Below, in pieces: positions 25,754 through 35,688 of a DNA stretch of 64,000 bases. Made by a program: the position numbers and the translations under genes. The stretch is from Solirubrobacter sp963837485. GTDB taxonomy: Bacteria > Actinomycetota > Thermoleophilia > Solirubrobacterales > Solirubrobacteraceae. Each line of letters starts with the position of its first letter. Within the stretch, counting starts at the first letter, position 1. The stretch lies in contig CAWINP010000018.1 in the NCBI GenBank assembly GCA_963837485.1, forward strand, positions 264,433 to 328,432. The letters are read 5' to 3'. Below the pieces are notes generated by a model. It saw only the letters and a list, made by a program, of their open reading frames with translations. It ran no database searches and was not told the DNA's origin.

Positions 25754-25877
25754 ACCTCGCCAGAGGCGCTCGCTTGCGCAGTCGCGAAGTGCTCACAGCG
25801 CGCCCCGCTGCGCAGGCTCCCGGAGCCGCGCTGTGCCGGCGCGACGAGCGCCCGGCCACGACAGGTTGCGCCGCTGC

Positions 25878-26099
25878 TTACAGGATCGCGATGTGGTCGG
25901 GCCAATCGTCGCCGAGCTGCGCGAGACGCGCCGCCACCTTGACGCGCGCATCCTCGCCCGCCCCGCCGACGCGCAGGCGCGCGTGCCCGGTCTCGTTCCA
26001 GTGGACGCGCTCGTCCTCGGCGATCCCGGCTTGGAGGCCATCGAGGAGCTCATCGGCACGCGGGTCCAGCTGGCGTCGTTGGAGGTCGACGATGCTCAT
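25878..26099 (-). CDS. Small hypothetical protein
   Basis: 73 aa from an ATG at 26099. DLQRRQLDPRADELLDGLQA, ERVHWNETGHARLRVGGAGE and LGDDWPDHIAIL look like a small alpha/beta domain rather than a shadow frame. No family recognised. Overlap with the neighbouring GYD gene is avoided with this start. Confidence 0.45.
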   Translation of the reverse strand: MSIVDLQRRQLDPRADELLDGLQAGIAEDERVHWNETGHARLRVGGAGEDARVKVAARLAQLGDDWPDHIAIL

Positions 26100-26158
26100 G
26101 ACCGTCAGCGTGATTCTCGCGAGTCGCGCGCGCGGGCGGTGTCGCTCGAAGCCATCGA

Positions 26159-26419
26159 CTAGGAGACGCTGGCCGCCGGATGCGGTGGCCGATAGCGGCG
26201 CCGGCATTCGCGAGCGCTGGCGAGCAGGTCGTTGAGCTGGTCCTGGTTCAGCAGCTCGTGCGTCTCCACATGCGGGCCGAACATCCAGTAGATGGCCTCC
26301 ATCGTGCCGTCGGCAGCTTCGACCACGGCGCGCGCCTGCGCGGCGCGATCCCTGGGCTTCTCGACCATCGCGTCCCAGGCATCAGACGTGTACGTGAACC
26401 ACAGCGCGTACTTCGGCAT
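26159..26419 (-). CDS. GYD-domain protein with internal deletion
   Basis: 86 aa, ATG at 26419. It begins MPKYALWFTYTSDAWDAMVE and continues to AIYWMFG, a normal GYD start (MPKYxxLFxYT... FYWxFG). It then jumps to ETHELLNQDQLNDLLASARE and YRPP, which resembles the end of GYD proteins. The central 'GYD' motif segment of about 25 residues is missing in frame. Probably non-functional. Confidence 0.6.
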   Translation of the reverse strand: MPKYALWFTYTSDAWDAMVEKPRDRAAQARAVVEAADGTMEAIYWMFGPHVETHELLNQDQLNDLLASARECRRRYRPPHPAASVS

Positions 26420-26805
26420 GCCAGCTCCCTTCCCAGGGGCCACTTCCACGCTCGACTCGATAGCGGACGGCACGGCACGACGGCGCGACTCCCGTGCGTC
26501 GACCTTCGAGCCGCGGCTTTGCATTCAGTTTCCCGCCACAGCCGCCGCGCGGTCAAGCGACATGCGCTGCCGCCAACACCCGGGTTGCGAGGGCGGTGCC
26601 GCCGCGGGTCGTGCTCGCGGGACGCGCGGTTCTCGCGCGCAGCGGGAGCGATGGCGTCAGTGCTCCGACACGGGCCAGCGGGCGTACGAGTGGTAGTCCA
26701 TGTGCTGCCTGGGGGTCGACGATTGTTCGTCGACCGCCGGGACGCGCTTGTACGATCGCGCGAGCGCCGGCGTCGGGTCGGCGCTGATTTCAGTAGGGGG
26801 CAGCC
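26420..26805. other. Intergenic, nothing recognised
   Basis: No gene or clear signal. The end (26790-26805) holds a GGGGGC ribosome-site-like run just before the TTG start of the phytase-like gene. Confidence 0.5.
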
Positions 26806-27927
26806 TTGAGATCCAAGCTCGCAGCAGCGGTCGGCGCATTTGTCACCGTGGCCACGATGCTGGCGCCCGCGGCGGCCGCGGTCGCCAAGGGGCCGCCGGT
26901 GGACCTGCGGTTTCTCGGGCAGGCGATCGTGCCGACCGGGACGGCCTTTCAGGGGACGACGGTCGGCGGCCTGTCGTCGATCACGTATGACCCGCGTCGT
27001 AACGTCTTCTATGCGCTCTCCGATGACCCGAGCCAGTTCCAGCCGGCGCGGTTCTACACGGTCGGGCTCGACGTGGGCGACGGGCGCCTGGGCGACGGCG
27101 ACGTCCGGTTCGAGGACGTCACGACGCTGCTGGCCCCCGACGGTCAGCCATACGCGCCGTTCAGTCTCGACCCCGAGGGACTCGCGCTGACCAAGGACCG
27201 TCAGCTGATCCTCACCTCCGAGGGGTTCACGAACAGCCTGATCGACCCGTTCGTGCGGCGCTACGCGCTGGACGGGTCGTTCCTCGGCTCCTTGCCGGTG
27301 CCGCAGCCGTTCCTGCCGACGGCCGATCACTCGAGCGGTATCCGGCCGAACCTGGCGTTCGAGAGCGCCGGAGTGCCCCAGAACGGCCGGTTCGTGTTTA
27401 CCGCCACCGAGAACGCGCTCTACCAGGACGGCCCGCCCGCGACCGTCTCCAACGGCAGCCCGGCGCGGATCATGCGCTACAACCTGCAGACCGGCCGGCT
27501 CGACCGCCAATGGGTCTATGAGACCGACCCCGTCGCGCAGCCGCCGGTGCCCGCGAGCCAGTTCTCGGTCAACGGGCTGGTCGAGCTGCTGCCGCTCAAC
27601 AACGAGTTCCTGATCGCGATGGAACGCTCGTTCTCCGTCGGCGTGCCCGGGACGGGCAACTCGATCACGCTCTACACGGTGGCACTCCCCGGCGCGACCG
27701 ACATCAACGGCGTCGACAGCCTCGCGGGCAAGCTGGACCGTGTCCGTCCGGCGCACAAGACGCTCCTGCTCGACCTCGACGAGCTCGGCATCCCGCTCGA
27801 CAACGTCGAGGGCCTCACCTTCGGGCCACGGCTGCCGAACGGCCGCCAGTCCGTCGTGCTGGTCAGCGACAACAACTTCGCCGCCAGCCAGTTCACCCAG
27901 TTCCTGCTGTTCGAGCTCGAGAACTAG
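26806..27927 (+). CDS. Secreted 'esterase-like activity of phytase' family protein
   Basis: 373 aa. TTG start followed by a signal peptide (residues 1-27, LAAAVGAFVTVATMLAPAAAA). The mature protein is a phytase-like beta-propeller: GGLSSITYDPRRNVFYALSD, FSLDPEGLALTKDRQLILTS, GVPQNGRFVFTATENALYQD, LLPLNNEFLIAMERSF. The family hydrolyses phosphate or other esters outside the cell, but few members are tested. Length is normal and the gene looks intact. Confidence 0.88.
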   Translation: MRSKLAAAVGAFVTVATMLAPAAAAVAKGPPVDLRFLGQAIVPTGTAFQGTTVGGLSSITYDPRRNVFYALSDDPSQFQPARFYTVGLDVGDGRLGDGDVRFEDVTTLLAPDGQPYAPFSLDPEGLALTKDRQLILTSEGFTNSLIDPFVRRYALDGSFLGSLPVPQPFLPTADHSSGIRPNLAFESAGVPQNGRFVFTATENALYQDGPPATVSNGSPARIMRYNLQTGRLDRQWVYETDPVAQPPVPASQFSVNGLVELLPLNNEFLIAMERSFSVGVPGTGNSITLYTVALPGATDINGVDSLAGKLDRVRPAHKTLLLDLDELGIPLDNVEGLTFGPRLPNGRQSVVLVSDNNFAASQFTQFLLFELEN

Positions 27928-28220
27928 CTGTAGCTCCTAAGTAGGTTGGTTCATCCGGGCCCCCTTGGAGGCTGAGAGCTGCCAAGCGACTCAGTCCCAA
28001 GGAGGACACCGGATCAAGCTGCACGCTGACGCGGCCCTGAGTCTGAACGGACGGCGGGTCATGGTTCGCCGTGTCGTGCTCGAGCGTTGGACGCTGACGC
28101 GGGCAGGCGCACCGCGTGCGGTCTTGAATGGAAGCCAGCAGTCCACGTCAGAGTGCCCGCTTGGTCGAATACGGCACTTTCGCAGGGCATTCCATCCCGT
28201 GGCCGCATCGACGGTTCTCG

Positions 28221-30416
28221 CTAGCTCCCACCCGTCGCCGGGCGCGCCAGGGCAGGTGGGGGCTGGGCGCCTTCGACGTGGATGTCGGGCAGCCAGCGAA
28301 GCCAAGCGGGCAGGTACCAGTTGCGCTCGCCGAGCAGTTGCATGGCGGCGGGGACGAGGACGAGGCGGACGATGGTGGCGTCGAGCAGTAGGGCGATGGC
28401 GACGCCGAAGCCCATCTGCTGGAACATGACCAGGTCGCCGCGGGCGAAGCCGCTGAAGACGGCGATGATGATCAGGGCGGCGCCGGTGATGATGCGGCCG
28501 GTCGAGCCGACGCCGTGGGCGATGGCGTCGCGGTTGTCGCCGGTTTGCCGGTAGCGCTCGCGGATGCGGCTGAGCAGGAAGACGTGGTAGTCCATCGAGA
28601 GCCCGAAGAGGACCGCGAAGAGAAAGAGCGGCACCCAGGCTTCGATCGTGTCGACCTGCGGGAACCCGAAGAGCTCGTTGCCGACCCCGTCCTGGAAGAC
28701 GAGCACCAGCAGGCCGTAAGCGGCCCCGACCGACAACAGGTTCACGACGATCGCCTTGGCCGCCACCACGAGCGAGCGGAAGGCGATCGTCAGCAGCACG
28801 AAGCTGAGGGTCAGCACGAAGGCCAGGACGATCGGAAGCCAGCGGCGCATGGTGTCGGACTCGTCGATCGATTCCGCCGTGTCGCCGCCCACGAGGACCT
28901 CGACGCCGGGATCGTGGAAGGCGGCGGGGACGTGGCGGCGCAGCGCGCGGACGGCGTCGACCGCCTCCTGGCCGAGCGGATCGCCGTCGATGGGGACGGT
29001 CAGCACGGTGAGATCGCGGCCCTGGTTGGTCTCCGCCTGGGGGCGGCCGAACCGCGGCTCGCCGGCCAGCCGCCGGCGCAGGCGCTCGATCCCGGTCTGG
29101 ACGGCCGGGGCGTCGGCGTCGCCGTCGATCACGACTTCGACCGGCTCGGTGGTCTCGCCCGGGAACTCGGCGTTCAGGGCCACATACCCCTGCTTGGCCG
29201 CGAGCCGATCCGGAAGCGTGCTCACGCCGGCCTCGCCCGACCGCAGGCCAAGCACGGGCACGGCCATGACGAGGAGGATCGCCGTGGCCAGCACGAGACT
29301 GAGCCGCGGCCGCCTGAGCACCCCGCCCACCGCGCGCGACCAGAATGGGCTCTCCTCACGGTCCGCGGTGCGCCCGAAGATCGGCAGGCGCAGGGCGTTG
29401 ACGCGATCCCCGAGCAGGCTCAGCAGCGCCGGCAGCAGCGTCAGCGCGGCGGCCACCGAGATCAGCGCGGCGGCGATCGCACCGGCGGCGAGGCTGCGCA
29501 TGATCGTGCTCGGCACCAACAGCAGCCCGACCATGGCCAGCGTGAACGCGATCCCGCTGAACAGCACCGCGCGGCTGGCCGTGGCACCGACCGCGGCGAT
29601 CGCCTCCCGCCGCTCGCGCCCGTGAAGTCGCTCCTCGCGAAAGCGCGAGAGCACGAACAGCGAATAATCGATCCCCAGCGCCAGCCCCATCCCGGTCAGC
29701 ATGTTCGTCGCGAACACCGACAGCGGAAACGCCTGCCCGACGAGCGCCAGCAGCCCGAGCGCGATCGCGATCGAGATCATCGCCGACAGCAGCGGGACCA
29801 GCCCCGCCACCACCGAGCCGAACACGATCAACAGCACGATCAACGCCACCGGCAACCCGAACCCCAACTCACCGTTGCGCAGATCCTCCCCCGCCAGCGT
29901 GTCGAAGTCCGAGTCGAGCGTGTGCTCGCCGGTGATGGTGACGTCGAATCCCTGGCGACCGTCGGCCGCTCGCACGGCGTCGACGACAGCTTCGATGTCG
30001 TCCTCGGCATCGCGGCCGAGCGCCACCAGCATCGCCGTGGCATCGCGACCCGCGGACACCAGCCGCCGCTCGCCCGAGTCATAGAACGTCGTCACCTGTT
30101 CGGCGCCGGCTGCGCGCACCTCCGCCGCCAGCGCCAGCACCCGCCGCTCGAAGCGCGGCTCATCGACCGTCGCCGTCGGCGAGCGAACCACGATCGCCTC
30201 GGTGACGCCGCGCCCGGCCGGCTCGCCCGCAAGCCGCTCCGACCGCAGCTCGTCGGCGCGCCTCGAGTCCGTCTCGCTCGTGATCTCCTCGTCACCCGAC
30301 AGCGCGTCACCCACGAACGCCGCGGTGATCACGATCGCCGCCACCAGCGCCACCACCCAGCCCGCCAGCGTCAGCCACGGCCGGCGACTGCTCCACACCG
30401 CGAGCCGCTCGGTCAT
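28221..30416 (-). CDS. MMPL-family RND transporter
   Basis: 731 aa, 12 predicted membrane helices in two repeats, each with a large extracytoplasmic loop. N-terminal ATG with RRPWLTLAGWVVALVAAIVI. The proton-relay Asp-Tyr pairs of the MmpL type are in LALGIDYSLFVLSRFREE and FGLSMDYHVFLLSRIRER. The class exports lipids or drugs. It lies 140 bp downstream of a two-component pair on the same strand, so it may be their target. Confidence 0.93.
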   Translation of the reverse strand: MTERLAVWSSRRPWLTLAGWVVALVAAIVITAAFVGDALSGDEEITSETDSRRADELRSERLAGEPAGRGVTEAIVVRSPTATVDEPRFERRVLALAAEVRAAGAEQVTTFYDSGERRLVSAGRDATAMLVALGRDAEDDIEAVVDAVRAADGRQGFDVTITGEHTLDSDFDTLAGEDLRNGELGFGLPVALIVLLIVFGSVVAGLVPLLSAMISIAIALGLLALVGQAFPLSVFATNMLTGMGLALGIDYSLFVLSRFREERLHGRERREAIAAVGATASRAVLFSGIAFTLAMVGLLLVPSTIMRSLAAGAIAAALISVAAALTLLPALLSLLGDRVNALRLPIFGRTADREESPFWSRAVGGVLRRPRLSLVLATAILLVMAVPVLGLRSGEAGVSTLPDRLAAKQGYVALNAEFPGETTEPVEVVIDGDADAPAVQTGIERLRRRLAGEPRFGRPQAETNQGRDLTVLTVPIDGDPLGQEAVDAVRALRRHVPAAFHDPGVEVLVGGDTAESIDESDTMRRWLPIVLAFVLTLSFVLLTIAFRSLVVAAKAIVVNLLSVGAAYGLLVLVFQDGVGNELFGFPQVDTIEAWVPLFLFAVLFGLSMDYHVFLLSRIRERYRQTGDNRDAIAHGVGSTGRIITGAALIIIAVFSGFARGDLVMFQQMGFGVAIALLLDATIVRLVLVPAAMQLLGERNWYLPAWLRWLPDIHVEGAQPPPALARPATGGS

Positions 30417-30556
30417 CGCCTGGACCCGACGTTCATCGCCTGCTGACCCCGGTGATCATCGGTCGCCATCGCACGGTGAGGCTAGGGGTGTACCGCGGGC
30501 GGCACATCGGTCCACGGGACCAGGTTTCACATCCGACCCTGGTCGGAGGTGGTCGT

Positions 30557-31234
30557 CTACCCGTCGATCGCCGTCGGCGTCGCGCCGGGGCTCACGACGC
30601 CGTGGTCATAGGCGAACACGATCGCCGCGGCGCGGTCGCGGACGCCGAGCTTGACGAAGACGCTGCCGACATGGGTCTTCACGGTCGCCTCGGCGATGTA
30701 CAGGCGCGCGGCGATCTCGGCGTTGGTTGCAGCCCGCGCCATCAGGCGCAGCACGTCGTGCTCGCGATCGGTGAGCAAGTGGAGCCGGGCCGCGTCACGG
30801 GTCGCGGGGGCGACGACCCGGCGATAGCGGTCGAGCACGCGCGGGGCGACTCCGGGGTCGAACCAGGCGCCTCCGCCGGCGACCGCCCGCACCGCGGCGA
30901 TCAGGTCCTCCGCGGAGCTGTCCTTGAGCACGAAGCCCGCCGCCCCGGCCTCGATCGCTCCCCACAGGACCTCGTCCTCGCCGAAAGTCGTGAGGACGAG
31001 GACGGGGCTCTCGGGCACCGTGGAGCGCAACCGCGCCGTGGCGGCGATGCCGTCCAGGCCGGGCATACGGATGTCCATCAGGATGACGGCGGGCCGCACG
31101 GCGGGCAGCCGCTCGACGGCTTCGTGGCCACTGACGCACTCGGCCACGATCTCGAACCCGTCCGTCCGGGAGAGGATCCGGGCCAGGCCGGCCCGGACGA
31201 TCGCCTGGTCGTCGACGAGCGCCACCCGGATCAT
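30557..31234 (-). CDS. NarL/LuxR-type response regulator
   Basis: 225 aa. Receiver domain with phospho-acceptor Asp54 (AVILMDIRMPGLDG), the acidic pair VDD at residues 8-9 and Lys in FVLKDSS. The C-terminal HTH is LTDREHDVLRLMARAATNAE, AEATVKTHVGSVFVKLG. The ATG overlaps the kinase stop in an ATGA. It looks intact, while its cognate kinase does not. Confidence 0.93.
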   Translation of the reverse strand: MIRVALVDDQAIVRAGLARILSRTDGFEIVAECVSGHEAVERLPAVRPAVILMDIRMPGLDGIAATARLRSTVPESPVLVLTTFGEDEVLWGAIEAGAAGFVLKDSSAEDLIAAVRAVAGGGAWFDPGVAPRVLDRYRRVVAPATRDAARLHLLTDREHDVLRLMARAATNAEIAARLYIAEATVKTHVGSVFVKLGVRDRAAAIVFAYDHGVVSPGATPTAIDG

Positions 31235-32091
31235 CGCCCGCCCCCGTCTGAGACCGGCAGTGCATCCTTCGCCTCCGGCGGAAGCGTGCAGGTCACACGC
31301 CACCCGTCGGGTGTCGGCCCGGCGGTCAGCTCGCCGCCGAGCGCTGCCGCACGCTCACGCATCCCGATCAGCCCGTAGCAGGTGCGCTCCGGCTCGCCGG
31401 CCGGGGCGGCGACCGTCGGCCCGGTCGTCTCGGCGGTCAGGCTTGCGCGACCGTCGCCCACGTTGAGCGCGGGGTCGCGGTGCAGCACGTGGCGGGCACT
31501 GGTGACCTGCAGCATCACGGCGGCCAGCCCGTGGCCCACGAAGTCGTGGACGTCCCGGGCGATCCGGCGCCGCTCGACCAGCAGCGCCTGCTGCGCGAGC
31601 TCGCGCCGCGTGGCCTTGAGCTGGGCGACGAGCTCGCCCTGGCGTCCGGCCGCGCGGCCGAAGACCCACGGGAACGCGATTCCAATGATCCAGATCCCCG
31701 TCGAGATCTCGGGCGGATCCTGGATCAGCGTCGCGACCACGGGGGCGAGCAGCGCCAGCAGGCCCAGCGCCACGGATTCCGTGGTCGATGACGCGGATCG
31801 CCCGATCACGAAGGCGAGCAGGGAGACCTCGAACAGGAGCGGCTCGAGCTGTCCCGAGCGCTGCGCCACTACCGCAGGGACGACCACCACGAGCGACAGC
31901 GCCAGCAGCGGCACGCCGCGCATGAAGGCCCACACCAGGAACGGGGCGGCTGCGAGCCCGCAGAGAACGAGATCGGCGCCAGATGACGGATCCGTGACGG
32001 CCGCGATGAACGCGGTCCCCACGGCAAAGACCGGGATCAGCACGCGAACCTGCTCGGTCTGCGACCACTCGGGAAACGACCCCCCGGACAT
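31231..32091 (-). pseudogene. HisKA_3 sensor kinase lacking the N-box (in-frame deletion)
   Basis: 286 aa. About five membrane helices (residues 15-145), then the DHp helix RRRIARDVHDFVGHGLAAVM with phospho-acceptor His182. Only some 30 residues later comes the end of the HATPase domain: SLTAETTGP, YGLIGMRERAAALGGELTAG. Normally about 80-100 residues lie between, including the rest of DHp and the N box (EALxNxxRHA). They are missing in frame near 31450-31475, so ATP cannot be bound in the usual way. The frame is open; it could still make a membrane protein. GTG at 32127 is an alternative start. Confidence 0.75.
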
Positions 32092-32298
32092 ACCTCGACG
32101 GTACTGCTGCGCCAGCGCTCGCGACACCCCCCGGAGACGGAGACGCCAGCTCCCCCCACAGGCGGAAAGGCATCAGCGACGCGCTGATTGCTCGGATCAA
32201 CACATCGGGGGCGACCGCGCGACTACCTCGGTGCAGTCGTTGACGTTCGCCCGCAGGCGCTGACACAGCCGAGTAGCCACGTCTGTTCCCTGCGGAAG

Positions 32299-33195
32299 TC
32301 AGCGTGACTCGAGCGGGAAGAGATGGGTGGCGACGGCACAGAGCGCGGCGGTGGCGGGCGAGTCGTCCTCCGCGCGCCAGATGAGGGCGGTCTCGAGCGG
32401 GTCGGCCGGCGCGGCGATCGCGACGGCCGAGATGCGGGGCGGAAGCGCGAGCGCGACGGATGCCGGCACGAGCGCGACGACCGGTACGTCAGCGAGGATC
32501 TGGAGCTCCCAGCCGCTGTGGAATGACTCGCTGCGGATGCGCGGCTCGAAGCCGGCACGCCGGCACAGGTTCAGCAGGATGTCGTGCAGCCGCGGCGCCA
32601 GCTCGCGGGGGAAGAAGAGGAAGCTTTCGTCCGCGAGCGCGTCGAGGGCGATCGAGTCGCGCTCGGAGAGCGCGTGGCCCTCGGCGACCAACGCGACGAC
32701 CGGCTCGCGCCGAATGGCCTGGTGGGAGAGCGTGTCCGTGATCTCGGGGCACAGCGAGACGGCGGCATCGATCGCGCCCGCTCGCAGCGCCGGAGGCATG
32801 CGGGCGTTCCACATCTCCTCGGTGAGCAGCTCGACGTCCGGGTGGCTCGCTCGAAAGGCTTGACCGAGCGCGGGCAGCGTCTCGAAGCGCGCGCTCCAAC
32901 TGAAGCCGATGCGCACCCGGCCGAGCTGGCCGGCCGCCGCTCGCCTGGCGTCGCTTTCGGTGCGTGCGAGCTCGGCCAGCGTTCGCCGGGCGCCGTCGAG
33001 GAACTCGCGCCCGGCCGCGGTAAGGCGGACCTCTCTCGTCGTCCGCACGAGCAGCTCGGTTCCGAGGCTCTGCTCGAGCTGGCGGATCGCGGCGCTGAGC
33101 GGCGGCTGAGCCATGTGCAGCCGATCGGCGGCTCGGCTGAAGTTGAGCTCTTCGGCGACCGCCACGAAGTAGCGCAGGTGCCGAACCTCGACCAT
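32299..33195 (-). CDS. LysR-family transcriptional regulator
   Basis: 298 aa. N-terminal HTH HLRYFVAVAEELNFSRAADR, QPPLSAAIRQLEQSLGTELL; C-terminal effector domain starting GRVRIGFSWSARFETLP. Divergent from the redox operon at 33290, with 94 bp between, the classical LysR arrangement. It probably activates that operon in response to an electrophile or aromatic effector. Confidence 0.93.
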   Translation of the reverse strand: MVEVRHLRYFVAVAEELNFSRAADRLHMAQPPLSAAIRQLEQSLGTELLVRTTREVRLTAAGREFLDGARRTLAELARTESDARRAAAGQLGRVRIGFSWSARFETLPALGQAFRASHPDVELLTEEMWNARMPPALRAGAIDAAVSLCPEITDTLSHQAIRREPVVALVAEGHALSERDSIALDALADESFLFFPRELAPRLHDILLNLCRRAGFEPRIRSESFHSGWELQILADVPVVALVPASVALALPPRISAVAIAAPADPLETALIWRAEDDSPATAALCAVATHLFPLESR

Positions 33196-33289
33196 GTCCG
33201 TGCGAGCTTAGATACCTATACGCAGCGCGTGTAGGGCGAGACCGGGTTCGTGTTGCGCGGCGGGCGGGCACGGCGGACGCTCGTGGGCG

Positions 33290-33934
33290 ATGAACGTCGG
33301 GATCATCGGCGCGGGCAGCCTGGGGACCGCGCTCGCAGACCGCCTTGCCCGGGAGGGGCACGCGATCATGTTCGGCGGCGACGTCTCGGCGCGCGAAGCG
33401 GCGGAGCGTCTCGGCACGCGGGCGGGTTCGAATGCCGAGGCGGCCGACTTCGGCGATGTCGTGATTCTCGCGGTTCCGTTCGCCGCCATCCCCTGTGCGC
33501 TCGCCGCCGCCCAGCCGCTCGCGGGCCGCATCCTTTGGAGTTGCGTCAACGCGCTCAAACCGGACTTCAGCGGGCTTGCCATCGGCTTCGACGACTCCGC
33601 CGCGGAGGAGGTCGCTCGCCGCGCGCGGGGCGCGCGGGTCGTGTCGGCCGTCCCTCCGTTCGCCGACGCCATCGCCGCCGGCCACCTGGGCTACGAACAC
33701 GAGCTTGAGCCGACGGTGTTCGTGTGCGGCGACGATCGCGGCGCGAAGGCGATCGTGGAAGGGCTGGTGCGTGACATCGGCGCTCACCCGGTCGACGCCG
33801 GCCCACTGACCGCGGCGCGGTTGGTCGAGCCGGCGATGATGCTCGTAGTCAGCATCGCCTACGCGGGGGTCCCGCGCGACGTCGGCCTGCGTCTGCTCGA
33901 ACGACCACCGGCCGGCGCAGCGGTGGATTCATGA
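33290..33934 (+). CDS. NADP(F420)-dependent oxidoreductase, FNO/ProC-like
   Basis: 214 aa. NADP-binding Rossmann start MNVGIIGAGSLGTALADRLA; then NAEAADFGDVVILAVPFAAI and VVSAVPPFADAI, matching the 'NADP oxidoreductase coenzyme F420-dependent' family. Many members use only NADPH. First gene of a tight operon; its stop overlaps the next ATG (ATGA at 33931). Confidence 0.85.
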   Translation: MNVGIIGAGSLGTALADRLAREGHAIMFGGDVSAREAAERLGTRAGSNAEAADFGDVVILAVPFAAIPCALAAAQPLAGRILWSCVNALKPDFSGLAIGFDDSAAEEVARRARGARVVSAVPPFADAIAAGHLGYEHELEPTVFVCGDDRGAKAIVEGLVRDIGAHPVDAGPLTAARLVEPAMMLVVSIAYAGVPRDVGLRLLERPPAGAAVDS

Positions 33935-34677
33935 GCGCAGCCGTCGACATCCTCAACCCCGAGCGGCCGAAGCGGATCGTGATGGTGGCCTCGAACCCGG
34001 CCGTCTCCGACCAGACCGGCTGGCCGATCGGCTTCTGGTGGGCCGAGCTCGCCCATCCCTATTGGGAGCTCACCGGGCACGGCTACACGGTCGACGTCGC
34101 GAGCCCGGACGGCGGCGCCCTCCAAGCCGACAGCTGGAGCGACCCGCGCGACGTGTCCGGCTACTCGGCCGAGGATCTGATCAGCCTCGGTTTCATCAAC
34201 TCGCCCGCGCACATGAAGCTGGTCGAGGAGTCCAAGCCGCTCGCGGAGGTTCGCGTGGACGACTACGACGGCGCGCTGCTCGTCGGCGGCCAGGGCCCGA
34301 TGTACACGTTCTTCGGCGACGAGCGCGTGCACGCGCTCGTCGCCGGCTTCTACGAGGCCGGCAAGGTGACCGCGGTGATCTGCCACGCGACTTGCCTGCT
34401 GCTCAAGACGCGGCTCGCGGATGGACGCCTGCTCGTCGAGGGCAAGACCTGGACGGGCTTCGCCAACTCCGAGGAGCGCTTCGCCGATGACTTCGTCGGC
34501 CAGAGGATCCAGCCGTTTTGGATCGAGGACGAGGCGAAGAAGCTCGACACGACCAACTTCATCGTGAACGCCCGCTTCAAGCCGCACGCGGTCCGCGACG
34601 GCAACCTCGTCACCGGCCAGCAGCAGTACTCGGGGACCGCGGCCGCGAGGCTGATGATCGAGGCGCTCGGGACCTGA
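33931..34677 (+). CDS. DJ-1/PfpI family protein (Hsp31/glyoxalase III-like)
   Basis: 248 aa. The nucleophile elbow is VICHATCLLLK with catalytic Cys151; the upstream Glu lies in the GFWWAELAHPYWEL region, and GALLVGGQGPMYTF is the oxyanion segment. This subgroup detoxifies methylglyoxal or acts as a chaperone. It is translationally coupled to the upstream reductase. Confidence 0.88.
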   Translation: MSAAVDILNPERPKRIVMVASNPAVSDQTGWPIGFWWAELAHPYWELTGHGYTVDVASPDGGALQADSWSDPRDVSGYSAEDLISLGFINSPAHMKLVEESKPLAEVRVDDYDGALLVGGQGPMYTFFGDERVHALVAGFYEAGKVTAVICHATCLLLKTRLADGRLLVEGKTWTGFANSEERFADDFVGQRIQPFWIEDEAKKLDTTNFIVNARFKPHAVRDGNLVTGQQQYSGTAAARLMIEALGT

Positions 34678-34688
34678 GGAAGGACTCC

Positions 34689-35081
34689 ATGCTTGCTGAG
34701 CACCCGATCGACGTGATGATCCTCGCGACGGACCTCGGCGTTGCGAGGGGGTTCTACCGGGACAGGATCGGACTGGAGATCCTGCTCGAGACCGACGACT
34801 TCCTCACGTTCCGGTGCGGGGGCGACAGCCGGCTCGTGGTCAGCTTGAGCGCCACGGGTACCAGCGAGCAGCAGACCAAGGCCTCGTGGAGAGCGCAGGA
34901 CCTCGCCGCGGAGGTGAGCGAGCTGCGCCGGCGCGGCGTCGAGGTCGCGGAGTACGACGGGCCCGGTCTGAAGACCGCCGACGGGATCGCCGACGTGGGC
35001 TTCGCGCTCGCGGCCTGGTTCGTCGACCCGCACGGAAACTCGATCGGGCTGCTGCAGTTCAAGGCGAGCGAGGCGGGGTGA
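34689..35081 (+). CDS. Glyoxalase/VOC-family protein
   Basis: 130 aa. A VOC fold: VMILATDLGVARGFYRDRIG, LTFRCGGDSRLVVSL, AAWFVDPHGNSIGLLQF. Not all metal ligands can be assigned. ATG at 34689 after GAGGAAGGA. The stop overlaps the next gene's GTG (GTGA). Part of the LysR-linked operon. Confidence 0.85.
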   Translation: MLAEHPIDVMILATDLGVARGFYRDRIGLEILLETDDFLTFRCGGDSRLVVSLSATGTSEQQTKASWRAQDLAAEVSELRRRGVEVAEYDGPGLKTADGIADVGFALAAWFVDPHGNSIGLLQFKASEAG

Positions 35082-35656
35082 ACGGGGAGGCGTCGACGCC
35101 GCCGGAGGGAGGCGGGGGTCCCGTCACCACGACCGTGACGCGGCGCGTCAAGCCGGGCCACGAGGACCTCTATGAGCAGTTCCTCGAGGGGATCAACGCC
35201 GCGGCGAGCCGGTTTCCCGGTCACCTCGGAGTCGAGGTCTTCCGCCCCCAAAGCGCGACCGCCGGCGAGTACCGGATCATCTACCACTTCGACAGCGCGG
35301 AGCACCTACGGCGCTGGCTCGATTCCGGCGAGCACGCGGAATGGCTCGAGCGGGCCGAGCCGCATGTGATCGGTCCCATGAACACCCGGTTCGTTACCGG
35401 TCTCGAGAGCTGGTTCACACTGCCGGGCGACGCGGGAACGCCGCCGCCGCCGTACAAGATGGCGCTGCTCACGTGGATCACGATCTTCCCGCTGATCACC
35501 GGTGTCGTCGTCGTTTCAGGCCCGTGGCTCAAGGGTCTCCCGCTGGTATTGAGGCTGGCCATCACCACTGCGGTGACGGTTCCGCTCATGACCTGGCTGG
35601 TGATGCCACGGGTGACACGGCTGCTGCGCGGATGGCTGTATCCGGGGCATCGCTGA
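35078..35656 (+). CDS. ABM-domain monooxygenase-like membrane protein
   Basis: 192 aa. Residues ~15-110 form an antibiotic-biosynthesis monooxygenase (ABM) fold (TTTVTRRVKPGHEDLYEQFL, HLGVEVFRPQ, YRIIYHFDSAEHLRRWLDS). Residues ~125-185 have two membrane helices (MALLTWITIFPLITGVVVV, LPLVLRLAITTAVTVPLMTW). This is a known fusion type in which the ABM domain is membrane-tethered. GTG start overlaps the VOC stop. Confidence 0.85.
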   Translation: MNGEASTPPEGGGGPVTTTVTRRVKPGHEDLYEQFLEGINAAASRFPGHLGVEVFRPQSATAGEYRIIYHFDSAEHLRRWLDSGEHAEWLERAEPHVIGPMNTRFVTGLESWFTLPGDAGTPPPPYKMALLTWITIFPLITGVVVVSGPWLKGLPLVLRLAITTAVTVPLMTWLVMPRVTRLLRGWLYPGHR

Positions 35657-35688
35657 GTTTCACCGTTGGTCGCCGATCAGGAGCCGCC

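Noticed and set aside
27958..27981. CCCCTTGGAGGCTG shared with 36933-36946
   Set aside because: Only about 15 bp match, probably chance or a common C-terminal coding motif.
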